From: Mesorhizobium sp. Root102
GTDB lineage: Bacteria > Pseudomonadota > Alphaproteobacteria > Rhizobiales > Rhizobiaceae
Direction of reading: 5' to 3'
Assembly: GCF_001425625.1 (NCBI RefSeq)
Contig: NZ_LMCP01000047.1
Span: forward strand, 220,407-284,406
Length of the DNA: 64,000 nt
Every line of letters starts with the position of its first letter. Positions within the stretch are counted from its first letter, which is position 1. A program made the translations under genes and the position numbers. The notes under the pieces are model-generated. The model worked only from the letters and a program-made list of their open reading frames with translations, was not told the DNA's origin and did no database searches. Below are positions 42,321 to 49,880 of the stretch, one piece after another.

Positions 42321-43511
42321 ATGAACAGCCTCGATCTTCCCGGACGTCCCGAAAACACCCGCATCGTCGTCGCCATGTCGGGCGGTGTCGATTCATCGGT
42401 CGTCGCTGGCCTGCTGAAGCGCGAAGGCTATGATGTCGTCGGCGTCACCTTGCAGCTGTACGATCATGGCGCGGCGACGCACCGGGCCGGCTCATGCTGC
42501 GCCGGGCAGGACATCGACGATGCCCGCCGCGTCTCCGAGACGCTCGGCATCCCCCATTATGTGCTCGACTACGAGGAGCGCTTCCGCAAGGCGGTCATCG
42601 ATCCCTTTGCCGAGAGCTACGTCGCCGGCGAAACGCCGATCCCGTGCGTTTCCTGCAACCAGACGGTAAAGTTCGCCGACCTCCTGGCTACCGCCAAGGA
42701 ACTCGGCGCCGACGCGCTGGCCACCGGCCACTATATCCGCTCCGGCGCTAACGGCGCCCACCGCGCGCTCTACCGGCCAGTCGACGCCGACCGTGACCAG
42801 AGCTATTTCCTGTTCGCCACCACGCAGGCGCAGATCGATTATCTGCGCTTTCCGCTTGGCGGCCTGTCGAAGCCGCAGGTTCGCGCCATCGCCGAGGAGA
42901 TGGGGCTGACGGTTGCCGCCAAGCAGGACAGCCAGGACATCTGCTTCGTACCGCAGGGCAAGTATTCCGACATCATCGCCAAGCTGAAGCCGACCGCCGC
43001 CAATCCGGGCGACATCGTCCACATCGACGGCCGCGTGCTCGGCCGCCATGAGGGCATACTGCGCTATACGGTCGGCCAGCGCCGCGGCATCGGCATCGCT
43101 TCCGGCGAGCCGCTTTATGTCGTCCATCTCGATGCCGACCGCGCTCGCGTCGTGGTCGGCCCGCGCGAGGCGCTGGAGACGCACAAGATCTATCTGCGCA
43201 ACATGAACTGGCTGGGCGACGGATCGCTCACAGACGTCCCTGCTGGCGGCCTGGAGCTGTTCGCCAAGGTCCGCTCGACGCGACCGCCGCGTCCGGCCGT
43301 GCTACATCACGGCAATGGCGCCACATGGGTGGAACTGGTCGACGGCGAGTCCGGCATCGCGCCCGGGCAAGCCTGCGTGCTCTACTCCGACGACGGCAAC
43401 GAAGCCCGTGTGTTTGGCGGCGGCTTCATCGAGCGTTCGGAGCGTGGCGCCGAGGCCGAGGCCATGCTGACCCGGCTTGCCGCAAGGCCGGCGCAGATTC
43501 CCGCCGAATAG
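42321..43511 (+). CDS. mnmA: tRNA-specific 2-thiouridylase MnmA
   Basis: The 396-residue enzyme makes the s2U34 modification in tRNA Lys, Glu and Gln. The PP-loop ATP pyrophosphatase motif VAMSGGVDSSVVAGLL is at the N-terminus, one catalytic Cys is in IPCVSCNQTVKF, and the second is in the later block KQDSQDICFVPQGKY. The C-terminal domain includes YTVGQRRGIGIASGEPLYV. ATG 42321 (MNSLDLPGRPENTRIVVAMS) gives normal length; the frame is open from 42132 but that part is not MnmA-like. Confidence 0.96.
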   Translation: MNSLDLPGRPENTRIVVAMSGGVDSSVVAGLLKREGYDVVGVTLQLYDHGAATHRAGSCCAGQDIDDARRVSETLGIPHYVLDYEERFRKAVIDPFAESYVAGETPIPCVSCNQTVKFADLLATAKELGADALATGHYIRSGANGAHRALYRPVDADRDQSYFLFATTQAQIDYLRFPLGGLSKPQVRAIAEEMGLTVAAKQDSQDICFVPQGKYSDIIAKLKPTAANPGDIVHIDGRVLGRHEGILRYTVGQRRGIGIASGEPLYVVHLDADRARVVVGPREALETHKIYLRNMNWLGDGSLTDVPAGGLELFAKVRSTRPPRPAVLHHGNGATWVELVDGESGIAPGQACVLYSDDGNEARVFGGGFIERSERGAEAEAMLTRLAARPAQIPAE

Positions 43512-43527
43512 GGGCTCCGCCCTCTCG

Positions 43528-43698
43528 GAGACCGTTTCGAAATTCGCTCTGGCGAGTCATATAGTGGTGTTTTCGAGAACCGGAACGGAGCGGACATTTG
43601 GGTCCGTGAGCACAGTTCGACTGCGTCGACGCAGTAGAACGGGGAAGCACAGAAAACGCCACAAGATGGCCGCCGGAGTAGAATTTCCAAACAGTCTC
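43528..43698. repeat. Long stem-loop element, copy B, filling a convergent intergenic region
   Basis: Outer arms (43528-43545, GAGACCGTTTCGAAATTC) pair with 43681-43698 (two mismatches). An inner helix TGGTGTTTTC (43565-43574) pairs with GAAAACGCCA (43652-43661), and an apical hairpin CGGAC...GTCCG spans 43591-43606. An extra hairpin CTGCG/TCGA/CGCAG is flanked by GTTC/GAAC. The core GAGAACCGGAACGGAGCG matches copy A at all but one base. The 3' arm overlaps the stop codon of the Gfo/Idh gene, exactly as copy A overlaps its neighbour. Confidence 0.85.
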
Positions 43699-44656
43699 AG
43701 GATTTGGTGTGGGTGACCGTGCCGGCGGTCAGGATGCGCAGCACCCTGATCGCTTCCTCGCCGCTGGTGCGCGGCTCGGCGCGCGTCTCGATGCACTGGA
43801 TAAAATGCTCCAACTCGCGCGTCAGCGGCATGCCCTGCGCAACCGAGACATAGGACGGCTCATTGGTGGTGAAGGCCCATTGGCCGCTGTCCTGCCAGAC
43901 CGCGTGGCGGTAGACGGCAAGCTTGCGTTCCCATGGCTCGACATCGTCGAACACCGCCATCGCCTTGGTGCCGACCACGGTCAGCCGCCGCTCGCGATAG
44001 GGATTGAGCCGCGAGGTGAAAAGATGGCTGCGCAGGCCGTTGGGAAAGCGCATATGCAGATGTGCGAAGTCGCTGAGATTGTCGAGGAGCGCTGCACCCT
44101 CGCCGCGCACCTCGATCGGCTCTGTGCCGGTGATCGCCAGGATCATCGACAGATCGTGCGGCGCCAAGTCCCACAGCGCGTCGTTCTCGGTGTGGAACTT
44201 GCCGAGGCCGAGCCGGTGCGAGTGGATGTAGCGGACTTCGCCGAGTTCGCCCTTGTCGATCAGCCCTTTCAGCGTCTCGAAGGCAGGATGGAACCGCAGG
44301 ACATGGCCGACCATGAAGACGCGGCCGTTGTCCTTGGCCGCCTGCACCGCACGCTCGGCGTCGGCAACCGTCAGCGCGATCGGCTTTTCCACCAGCACGT
44401 CCTTGCCTGCCTCGACGGCGCGCACGGCAAGGTCGGCATGGAATTGCGGCGGCAGTGCCATGACGATGGCGTCGATATCGTCACGGACGAACAACTGGTC
44501 CGGCTCGATCGCCAGGCAGTCCTGTTCGCTGGCGAAGCCTTCGGCACGGGCCCGGTTGGTGTCGGAGACCGCGTGCAGCGCGCCGAGCGCCTTGAGGGTA
44601 CGGATGTGGTTGCTGCCCCAGTATCCGCAACCGAGGACTGCAATGCGCGGCTTCAT
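43697..44656 (-). CDS. Gfo/Idh/MocA family oxidoreductase
   Basis: This 319-residue NAD(P)-dependent sugar or inositol-type dehydrogenase has the Rossmann motif IAVLGCGYWGSNHIRTLKAL, the signature EKPIALTVADAERAV with the active-site Lys-Pro, and the C-terminal beta-sheet substrate domain. The GCGYWG start is often seen in nucleotide-sugar dehydrogenases such as WbpB-like enzymes, but the substrate cannot be fixed. ATG 44656 is used (TTG 44665 is possible). It is convergent with mnmA across stem-loop element B. Confidence 0.92.
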   Translation of the reverse strand: MKPRIAVLGCGYWGSNHIRTLKALGALHAVSDTNRARAEGFASEQDCLAIEPDQLFVRDDIDAIVMALPPQFHADLAVRAVEAGKDVLVEKPIALTVADAERAVQAAKDNGRVFMVGHVLRFHPAFETLKGLIDKGELGEVRYIHSHRLGLGKFHTENDALWDLAPHDLSMILAITGTEPIEVRGEGAALLDNLSDFAHLHMRFPNGLRSHLFTSRLNPYRERRLTVVGTKAMAVFDDVEPWERKLAVYRHAVWQDSGQWAFTTNEPSYVSVAQGMPLTRELEHFIQCIETRAEPRTSGEEAIRVLRILTAGTVTHTKS

Positions 44657-44796
44657 CTGTTTCAAACTCTAAAAACTCGTGGCCGAGACATAGCGACGTG
44701 CCCCCTCGAACTCAACCCCGGCGGCAACAACCAAATGTCCGCGCGGCAAAGCTTTTCGATAATGACGATAAGCCGGCAAGCCGGTTGCTTCGAAGC

Positions 44797-44826
44797 TTGA
44801 CAGGCTCACCCTCCCAACCTTATATC
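44797..44826 (+). promoter_or_regulatory. Sigma-70-type promoter for the tRNA gene
   Basis: TTGACA (44797-44802), an 18-bp spacer, and TATATC (44821-44826), about 70 bp before the tRNA. It is the best promoter match I saw in the window. Confidence 0.7.
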
Positions 44827-44896
44827 CGCGCGACCTTGGCGAACGCCCCCGACATGCCTTTCGATTTGAGGCGGATTTCGGACCTTTCGCCGCCCT

Positions 44897-44973
44897 GGCG
44901 GGGTAGCTCAGTTGGTTAGAGCACGGGAATCATAATCCTGGGGTCGGGGGTTCAAGTCCCTCTCCCGCTACCA
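44897..44973 (+). tRNA. tRNA-Met (CAT)
   Basis: The 77-nt cloverleaf has acceptor GGCGGGG/TCCCGCT (with end G-T pairs), D arm GCTC-AGTTGGTTA-GAGC, and anticodon stem CGGGA/TCCTG around the loop ATCATAA (anticodon CAT). The T arm is GGGGG-TTCAAGT-CCCTC, followed by discriminator A and an encoded CCA. The general form is rhizobial elongator tRNA-Met; tRNA-Ile2 (lysidine) also has CAT and cannot be excluded by eye. It marks the left edge of an accessory region. Confidence 0.93.
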
Positions 44974-45145
44974 CTTCAAACCCACTATCGTGTCCGATGG
45001 CCGCATCACAGCGGCCGCCTATTGGGGTGGGCTTTCCAGCATACCGTGCTGTGGGGAATGCTGCTACGCCAATAAGGGCGGCAAGCTTGCCCTTGACCTC
45101 GATCTCGAAGCCTTCGCGTGCAGGTTTTGGGTGCACCGTAACGCT
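44930..45145 (-). pseudogene. C-terminal relic of a serine recombinase ending inside the tRNA
   Basis: A minus-strand frame reads ...VTVHPKPAREGFEIEVKGKL-AALIG... and ends GEGLEPPTPGL-stop in the tRNA anticodon loop. The ExKGxLAALxG block and an end read through a tRNA are typical of large serine recombinases of integrative elements that use a tRNA 3' end as attachment site. Only about 70 codons remain, and the upstream part is replaced by an IS21 fragment, so the gene is dead. Confidence 0.65.
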
Positions 45146-45395
45146 GTGAACAAGCTGACGACAGCGCTGCTCGACCGTCTCACCCATCATTGCGAGATCA
45201 TCGAGACCGGAAACGAATCCTGGCGCTTCAAGAACCGCGCCTGATCACCCCATCAAGCTCCCAAGCGCCATCCGCGCTCGCCCGGGCTGCGCAACCCTAA
45301 CCAGCTCCGCCCGGGCGAACGCTGACCGCCGCGCATTACATAAGGGGGTCAAAATTGGACGCCGATCGGGGGTCAGTTTTGGAAGCCGTTTGACA
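45146..45395 (+). mobile_element. IS21-family remnant (istB 3' end and right terminus)
   Basis: Codons 45155-45244 encode LTTALLDRLTHHCEIIETGN-ESWRFKNRA, the C-terminus of the IS21 helper ATPase IstB. Downstream are two imperfect direct repeats GGGGTCAAAATTGGACGCCG and GGGGTCAGTTTTGGAAGCCG, the transposase-binding repeats found at IS21 ends. A TTTGACA end follows near 45395. The rest of the element (istA and most of istB) is absent. Confidence 0.8.
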
Positions 45396-45776
45396 GACAA
45401 GCTTTCTTCTACCCACTGGCGTTCTCCCTCGGAACACCAAATTCCAAGGGAAGTGGTTCGCCATCGGCCGGAGGCTTTCAACCGGCCCGGAGGCTTCATC
45501 TACAGATCAATGCGCATGTTCGCGCTTCGTTCGGTCTTAGCGTGTCTGCGGGAACAGTTCTTGTTCCGATCCCTCAATCGGGCTTCCGGACGAAATCGAA
45601 AGCTCCTGGTGCGGACGGATGAACCGGAATTCATGAGACTACGGCTCTGCAGCACGCAGTGTCAGCATTTCTGTATCGGTAGATTGAAAGCAAATGACCG
45701 CCAGTCTCGAAACAGGTCTGCTGACACTTTCCTGCGACGACGATTACGGTGTACGGGCATTCTGCCACTGACACTT
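45396..45776. other. Gap with no supported gene
   Basis: Open frames exist (one + frame runs 45390-46034), but the translation is Arg/Ser-rich with no recognisable domain and is antisense to the PIN toxin gene. I see no RNA gene or repeat here. Confidence 0.6.
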
Positions 45777-46370
45777 TCAACCCTGCGGGCGCAAGTCTGT
45801 CACCGGCCGGTAGAAGATCACACGTACCGACGGAACAAGCTGGTTGAGGTAATCGAAATCCCGAACGTTGCCGGTCAGGACCGTCGCCCCCAGCAAGCCG
45901 GCCTGGTGAAAGATCAGCGCATCATTAAGAAAGCGGCGTTCGTGCCCCTCCCCTTTCGGCAGACGGTTCAGCCGGAACAGCAGGCCGGCAACCATACCGG
46001 CGCGTCCCCAGGCGGTGGCGTCGGGAGCATGTAATCGGTGCGAAGGGATATCTTCGATCGTGTCCGCAACCACTTTCAGGGTCGACTTCGTCGTGGGATG
46101 CAATGGGTCGAGCCGGCCGAACACATGGCTAAGCTCGGCAAGACAAACGGCGGAGTGGTGGCAGAGCCGATAGGTGAGAAGGTCATCGACCACTTCGGGC
46201 GTGCGTCCCTGCAGGACATCCAGATAGACGCTCGTGTCGAGAAGCAGGGCACCACCGACCGACGGCTGGTCCCCTGCCCAGGACAGAGCGGAATCTGGCC
46301 GCCGTTCCAGCCCTCCGGTACGCCGCTGTGGCTTGAGGGAACGCAGCGCGCTCCCTAGATCAAACGCCAA
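45777..46370 (-). CDS. PIN-domain toxin of a type II toxin-antitoxin pair
   Basis: The 197-codon frame has a PIN fold from about residue 40: first Asp in GALLLDTSVYLDVLQGRTPE, Glu in CHHSAVCLAELSHVFG, later acidic residues in RRFLNDALIFHQAGLLG and LTGNVRDFDYLNQLVP. It is probably an RNA endonuclease. The likely start is TTG 46370, overlapping the antitoxin stop by 11 bp; the first 38 residues are not clearly part of the fold, so a later start is possible. It is in accessory DNA beside the tRNA. Confidence 0.75.
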   Translation of the reverse strand: MAFDLGSALRSLKPQRRTGGLERRPDSALSWAGDQPSVGGALLLDTSVYLDVLQGRTPEVVDDLLTYRLCHHSAVCLAELSHVFGRLDPLHPTTKSTLKVVADTIEDIPSHRLHAPDATAWGRAGMVAGLLFRLNRLPKGEGHERRFLNDALIFHQAGLLGATVLTGNVRDFDYLNQLVPSVRVIFYRPVTDLRPQG

Positions 46371-46656
46371 GATCAATGTCCGCGGGGATGCTGCCCTTGC
46401 GGCCGACGAGCCGGGCGCCAAAATCGTCCTCAATGGCAAGCCGCGACAAGGCGAGTTCAAGCAGCTCGGTGTCGGAGGTCACATGCGCGCGTTTCTTTGC
46501 CGCCTCGATCAGTTCCGACGGCACCCTGCCGGAGAGGCGTGTGTTCTTAGCCGCGCCAAGAAGGCCGACCGCCCTCGCCTGCTCAAGCACAAGGCGGTTC
46601 CGGGCGCGGGCGATCCGCTCCTCGCTTTCGGCTGCCGTTGCGCCACGTATGCTCAT
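46360..46656 (-). CDS. Antitoxin paired with the PIN toxin (RHH-like)
   Basis: The 98-residue protein starts MSIRGATAAESEERIARARN. A ribbon-helix-helix-like segment follows (NTRLSGRVPSELIEAAKKRA, then HVTSDTELLELALSRLAIED), and the tail (GARLVGRKGSIPADIDLGV) may wrap the toxin. It precedes and overlaps the PIN gene, the standard antitoxin-first order. The frame is open further upstream to 46749, but MSIRG is the natural start. I see nothing else in 46657-46916. Confidence 0.75.
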   Translation of the reverse strand: MSIRGATAAESEERIARARNRLVLEQARAVGLLGAAKNTRLSGRVPSELIEAAKKRAHVTSDTELLELALSRLAIEDDFGARLVGRKGSIPADIDLGV

Positions 46657-46916
46657 CCTAGATTCTCCGCTGTTGAACGAAACATAAATGGTGTTGAACA
46701 TGAAAGCAAGGATCGGCACGCAGAAAGAAGGCCCAAAGAGTGTCATCACTGGATCCGGCAGGGCACGTCGCCCGACCCAGCCGGTCGTCGTAGGCGACCG
46801 GATGCAAATCTTGGAGCAATTCCGTCAGGCAGCTCGCGGTGGACAATCGGGCGCTTTGGCTGCACGTTGGGTGACAAGAATCGCAGCGCTGCGACATAAG
46901 AACGGACGAAAGTTTG

Positions 46917-47828
46917 ATGGGCACTGCCCGTGATTTAATGACCACCGGCAGCGCCTGGTGCCGGCGCCGGTCGTTTGATCCGGTGCCGCCGGACCCACAA
47001 ATCGTCGGCCTCTACATCACAGCACAAGCCTCGGGATCGGCAAGGGACAAAAAGTCGGTGTCGACCATTGAGCGCCGCCTGTCGTCGCTGACGTGGAACT
47101 ATACGCAACGCGGTCAACCGCTCGACCGGAAGGACCGGCATATCGCCACCGTGCTCGCCGGCATCCGCAACAAACACGCCTCCCCTCCACGTCAAGAGGA
47201 AGCCATCCTGCGCGACGATCTTGTCGCCATGCTGGAAACGCTCGACCGTGGCACGCTGCGCGGTCTGCGCGACCGTGCCATGCTGCTTGTGGGCTTCGCC
47301 GGCGGCTTGCGCCGGTCCGAAATCGTCGGCCTTGATGTTGCGCGCGATCAAACCGAGGACGGTCGCGGCTGGATTGAATTTTTCGCGGACAAGGGCGTGC
47401 TGGTTACGTTGCGGGGCAAGACCGGCTGGCGCGAGGTCGAGATTGGTCGCGGCTCGTCCGACGCCACCTGCCCGGTCGTCGCCCTGCAGACCTGGCTGAA
47501 GCTGGCAAGGATAGGCCATGGCCCCCTCTTCCGCCGCGTCACCGGGGAAGGCAAACCGGTGGGAGCCGAGCGGCTCAACGATCAGGAGGTGGCGCGGCTG
47601 GTCAAACGCGCGGCCTTGGCCGCCGGCGTGCGCGGGGATCTTTCCGAGGGTGAGCACGGCCAAAGGTTTTCTGGCCATTCCTTGCGTGCAGGTCTTGCCT
47701 CGTCGGCCGAGGTCGACGAGCGTTACGTTCAAAGGCAGCTTGGCCACGCCTCGCTGGAGATGACGCGCAAGTATCAGCGACGGCGTGACCGTTTTCGAGT
47801 CAATCTAACTAAGGCGTCAGGATTGTAG
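46917..47828 (+). CDS. Tyrosine recombinase/integrase, N-terminus degenerate
   Basis: The 303-residue protein has a SAM-like core-binding part (SAWCRRRSFDPVPPDPQIVG onward) and a complete catalytic domain: Arg in GGLRRSEIVGL, Lys in LRGKTGWREVEI, H-x-x-R in FSGHSLRAGLASSA, His in RQLGHASLEMTRKYQ and the Tyr of KYQRR. Homologues normally carry about 50 more residues before AWC; here the start (MGTARDLMTTG) looks replaced, so activity is doubtful. It probably belonged to an integrative or transposable element in this region. Confidence 0.8.
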   Translation: MGTARDLMTTGSAWCRRRSFDPVPPDPQIVGLYITAQASGSARDKKSVSTIERRLSSLTWNYTQRGQPLDRKDRHIATVLAGIRNKHASPPRQEEAILRDDLVAMLETLDRGTLRGLRDRAMLLVGFAGGLRRSEIVGLDVARDQTEDGRGWIEFFADKGVLVTLRGKTGWREVEIGRGSSDATCPVVALQTWLKLARIGHGPLFRRVTGEGKPVGAERLNDQEVARLVKRAALAAGVRGDLSEGEHGQRFSGHSLRAGLASSAEVDERYVQRQLGHASLEMTRKYQRRRDRFRVNLTKASGL

Positions 47829-48522
47829 GGTGCGGTACGCCCCCCAGCAGCAAGTGACTCTGGACGCGCCAATCCACTGGAAAGCCACAGGCCCAGCCAT
47901 CAGGTTGATGGGTGTCTAAGGTTTATTGGTGCCGTGCAAGCCTCCAACTGAAGAGCGGTTCCCAGCTGGGAACTCAAAGTGCGGGTGGTGCGTGCTCGAC
48001 TGGGAGTTGTGCGAGTAGTTTGCTTCTCGATGCGTGCTCCAGGATACTTCGCCCACACTTGGACTAGCCCCAGAGGGAAGTTGCCCAGCGACTGCAGGAG
48101 CCTCTTGCTTGCGTCATCCTCGACGCACTGAAGGAAGGTGCGCGTGGACAGTACGCCCACGTGCCAAACTGTGCTGATTTGCTGTCAAATCGCGTGGGAC
48201 GCCTAGCGACAAATCCTAGCCGTGGAGTTGCCACTCGCGAGAATCGGTCGACCCGGAATGCCTTGTTGGAGGGAAGGGGGGCCGTGGGGCGTCTAGCTGG
48301 TCAGCCTGGTAGGGGCGATCATCGAAGTGACATCGGAGGCGGCGCGGCATGGCTGCATCACAAACACAACCGATCGTCTCCGTCGCAAAGGATGGTGACT
48401 CCCCCTGGGGACTGCGCGAGCTCAGTGCCGCCGTCACAACGGGAATTTCGCCGCCGCGCCAATATGGGGTCGGAACAAGAACTGCTCCCAGCGACACGCT
48501 AAGGTCGAACGGAGCATGAACG
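47829..48522. other. Gap with no supported gene
   Basis: Several open frames of 80-125 codons occur on both strands (for example minus 47900-48160 and 48216-48593), but none has a domain I recognise or convincing codon use. It lies between a recombinase and a Tn3 relic, so it is probably scar DNA from mobile elements. Confidence 0.5.
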
Positions 48523-48759
48523 TCATGCCGCGTGGCGTAACCGAGCAGGAAGTCTGAGCAACCGGAAGCCTTCAGGCATGTGATGTTCTGCATCCCAAGT
48601 GTAGATGCCGGTCAGATTGATGTGTCCCCAGCTCAGCGGCGATACGTGCTTGAGCAGGTGATCCGGAATCTCGCGATGCATTTTGCGCAAGTGGGTGATG
48701 GACCGTTCGATATAGACCGTGTTCCAGTGTACGATCGCGCTGACGACGAGGTTGGCCGG
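48523..48759 (-). pseudogene. Tn3-family transposase C-terminal relic
   Basis: The minus strand reads NLVVSAIVHWNTVYIERSIT, then HLLKHVSPLSWGHINLTGIY-TW and a stop (TGA) at 48523. The HWNT-YxERA and LSPL-W-HINLTG-Y-W blocks are the conserved C-terminus of Tn3 transposases. An in-frame TAG at 48760 closes the fragment and the upstream part is missing. It is a dead remnant of about 75 codons. Confidence 0.85.
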
Positions 48760-49230
48760 CTATCCAGATCGACCGGCTATGTCCTATCAGGCGCGCCGAG
48801 CCCAACCTGGGAAACTACACATGGCCTTGGCGACTTTCTTGCATCGGTCTGGCTCGGCAGCCAACAACGTGGTGCCTCCGCGAGTGAGCGCTTAAGACCA
48901 ATTTCGGCCTCGGTCGCGCCTGCTTCCAGGAAGCGAATCGAACCTGTCCAATGACCAAATTGCGGATCACCTCGGTCGTGGAGTCAATTTTGCAGTTGCC
49001 CGAAAGTTCTCCAGCGAACACGCTGGGGGTCGCGGTCGCAAAAAAAGAAAGAAGTCGGTTTGCGTTTAAACAGCGAAACCGCACGTCAGAGGCAAAAGCT
49101 CGAAATTAGACTGACGCCCCTGACGCCCAAAGGTTCACCCCATGGCCGAAGCCCACTAACCGAATGGAGAAGGCGGCACAGACTGGATTTCATCGAATTT
49201 GTGCCTCGCCAGCTAAGAGGCCGTGCCTGC
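48760..49230. other. Gap with no supported gene
   Basis: No domain is recognisable in any frame. This is probably more transposon or genome scar between the Tn3 relic and the small gene at 49231. Confidence 0.5.
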
Positions 49231-49506
49231 ATGAGGTTCATTGCCTTACAAGATCCGACCGACAACTGGATGGTCTATGACCTGCTTTTCGAGACCCCGG
49301 CGGGTTTCTCCGGCGGAGTGCTTTATGGCCTTTCGCGAGAAGAGGCCGAGCATCTTACAAACCCGGCGAACATGAAATTCGGATCGACGGCCGTATTCGG
49401 CGGGTCGAATCTCGGCCATCTGGCGCTCCGCTCGAATATTCATCCCTTCGCCACACCCCGGATGTCGAATCAAGAGGCGGCAGTGAGCGATGCCGCCCAT
49501 CTGTGA
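49231..49506 (+). CDS. Small conserved-looking hypothetical protein
   Basis: A 91-codon frame starts MRFIALQDPTDNWMVYDLLF and contains FSGGVLYGLSREEAEHLTNPAN. These parts look like a genuine small protein of the kind annotated as hypothetical in rhizobia; the last 35 residues are less convincing. It overlaps the SRAP fragment by 17 bp. No function is suggested. Confidence 0.45.
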   Translation: MRFIALQDPTDNWMVYDLLFETPAGFSGGVLYGLSREEAEHLTNPANMKFGSTAVFGGSNLGHLALRSNIHPFATPRMSNQEAAVSDAAHL

Positions 49507-49804
49507 GTCGAACGAGCAGATGGCCACTATCCATGATCGTATGCCCGTCATCCTTGCGCCGTCCGATTACAAGCGATGGCTCGGTCCCGAGCCCGATCCG
49601 CGCGACCTTATGAAGCCCTCTCCGTCAGAGTTGATGACGATGCCGATCGACAGCAAGGTTGGCAGCCCCGGTGAAAAACAATTCTCAGTGCGCTCGTCTC
49701 GAAATGAGGCACCAGGCAGTGCGGTCAAGAGCCATATTGGCTTCAAAGAATGCCCACTGGATGATGAACGGACGGTCGAGTTTTTTGACATGACAAATTG
49801 TTGA
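49490..49804 (+). pseudogene. Truncated SRAP (YedK/HMCES) peptidase gene, C-terminal part
   Basis: The frame reads NEQMATIHDRMPVILAPSDY, then KRWLG...DPRDLMKPSPSELMT and VGSPGEK, the conserved C-terminal half of SOS-response-associated peptidases. These protect abasic sites by a DNA-protein crosslink through their N-terminal Cys. The N-terminal half with the catalytic Cys2 is missing, and the end runs into unrelated sequence. It is a broken gene directly before gcd. Confidence 0.8.
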
Positions 49805-49880
49805 TATCTGTCTTGGGAACGTTATCAGGCGGCGTCAGTTCCAGAGAGGTTTTAGAACAGCAACCCGCGCCCGACGATCC

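Noticed and set aside
44990..45244. Intact small plus-strand gene after the tRNA
   Set aside because: Only the last 29 codons are IstB-like; the first part is antisense to the recombinase relic, so it is a chance joint of two fragments.
45390..46034. 214-codon plus-strand frame
   Set aside because: No domain, odd composition, and its second half is antisense to the PIN toxin gene.
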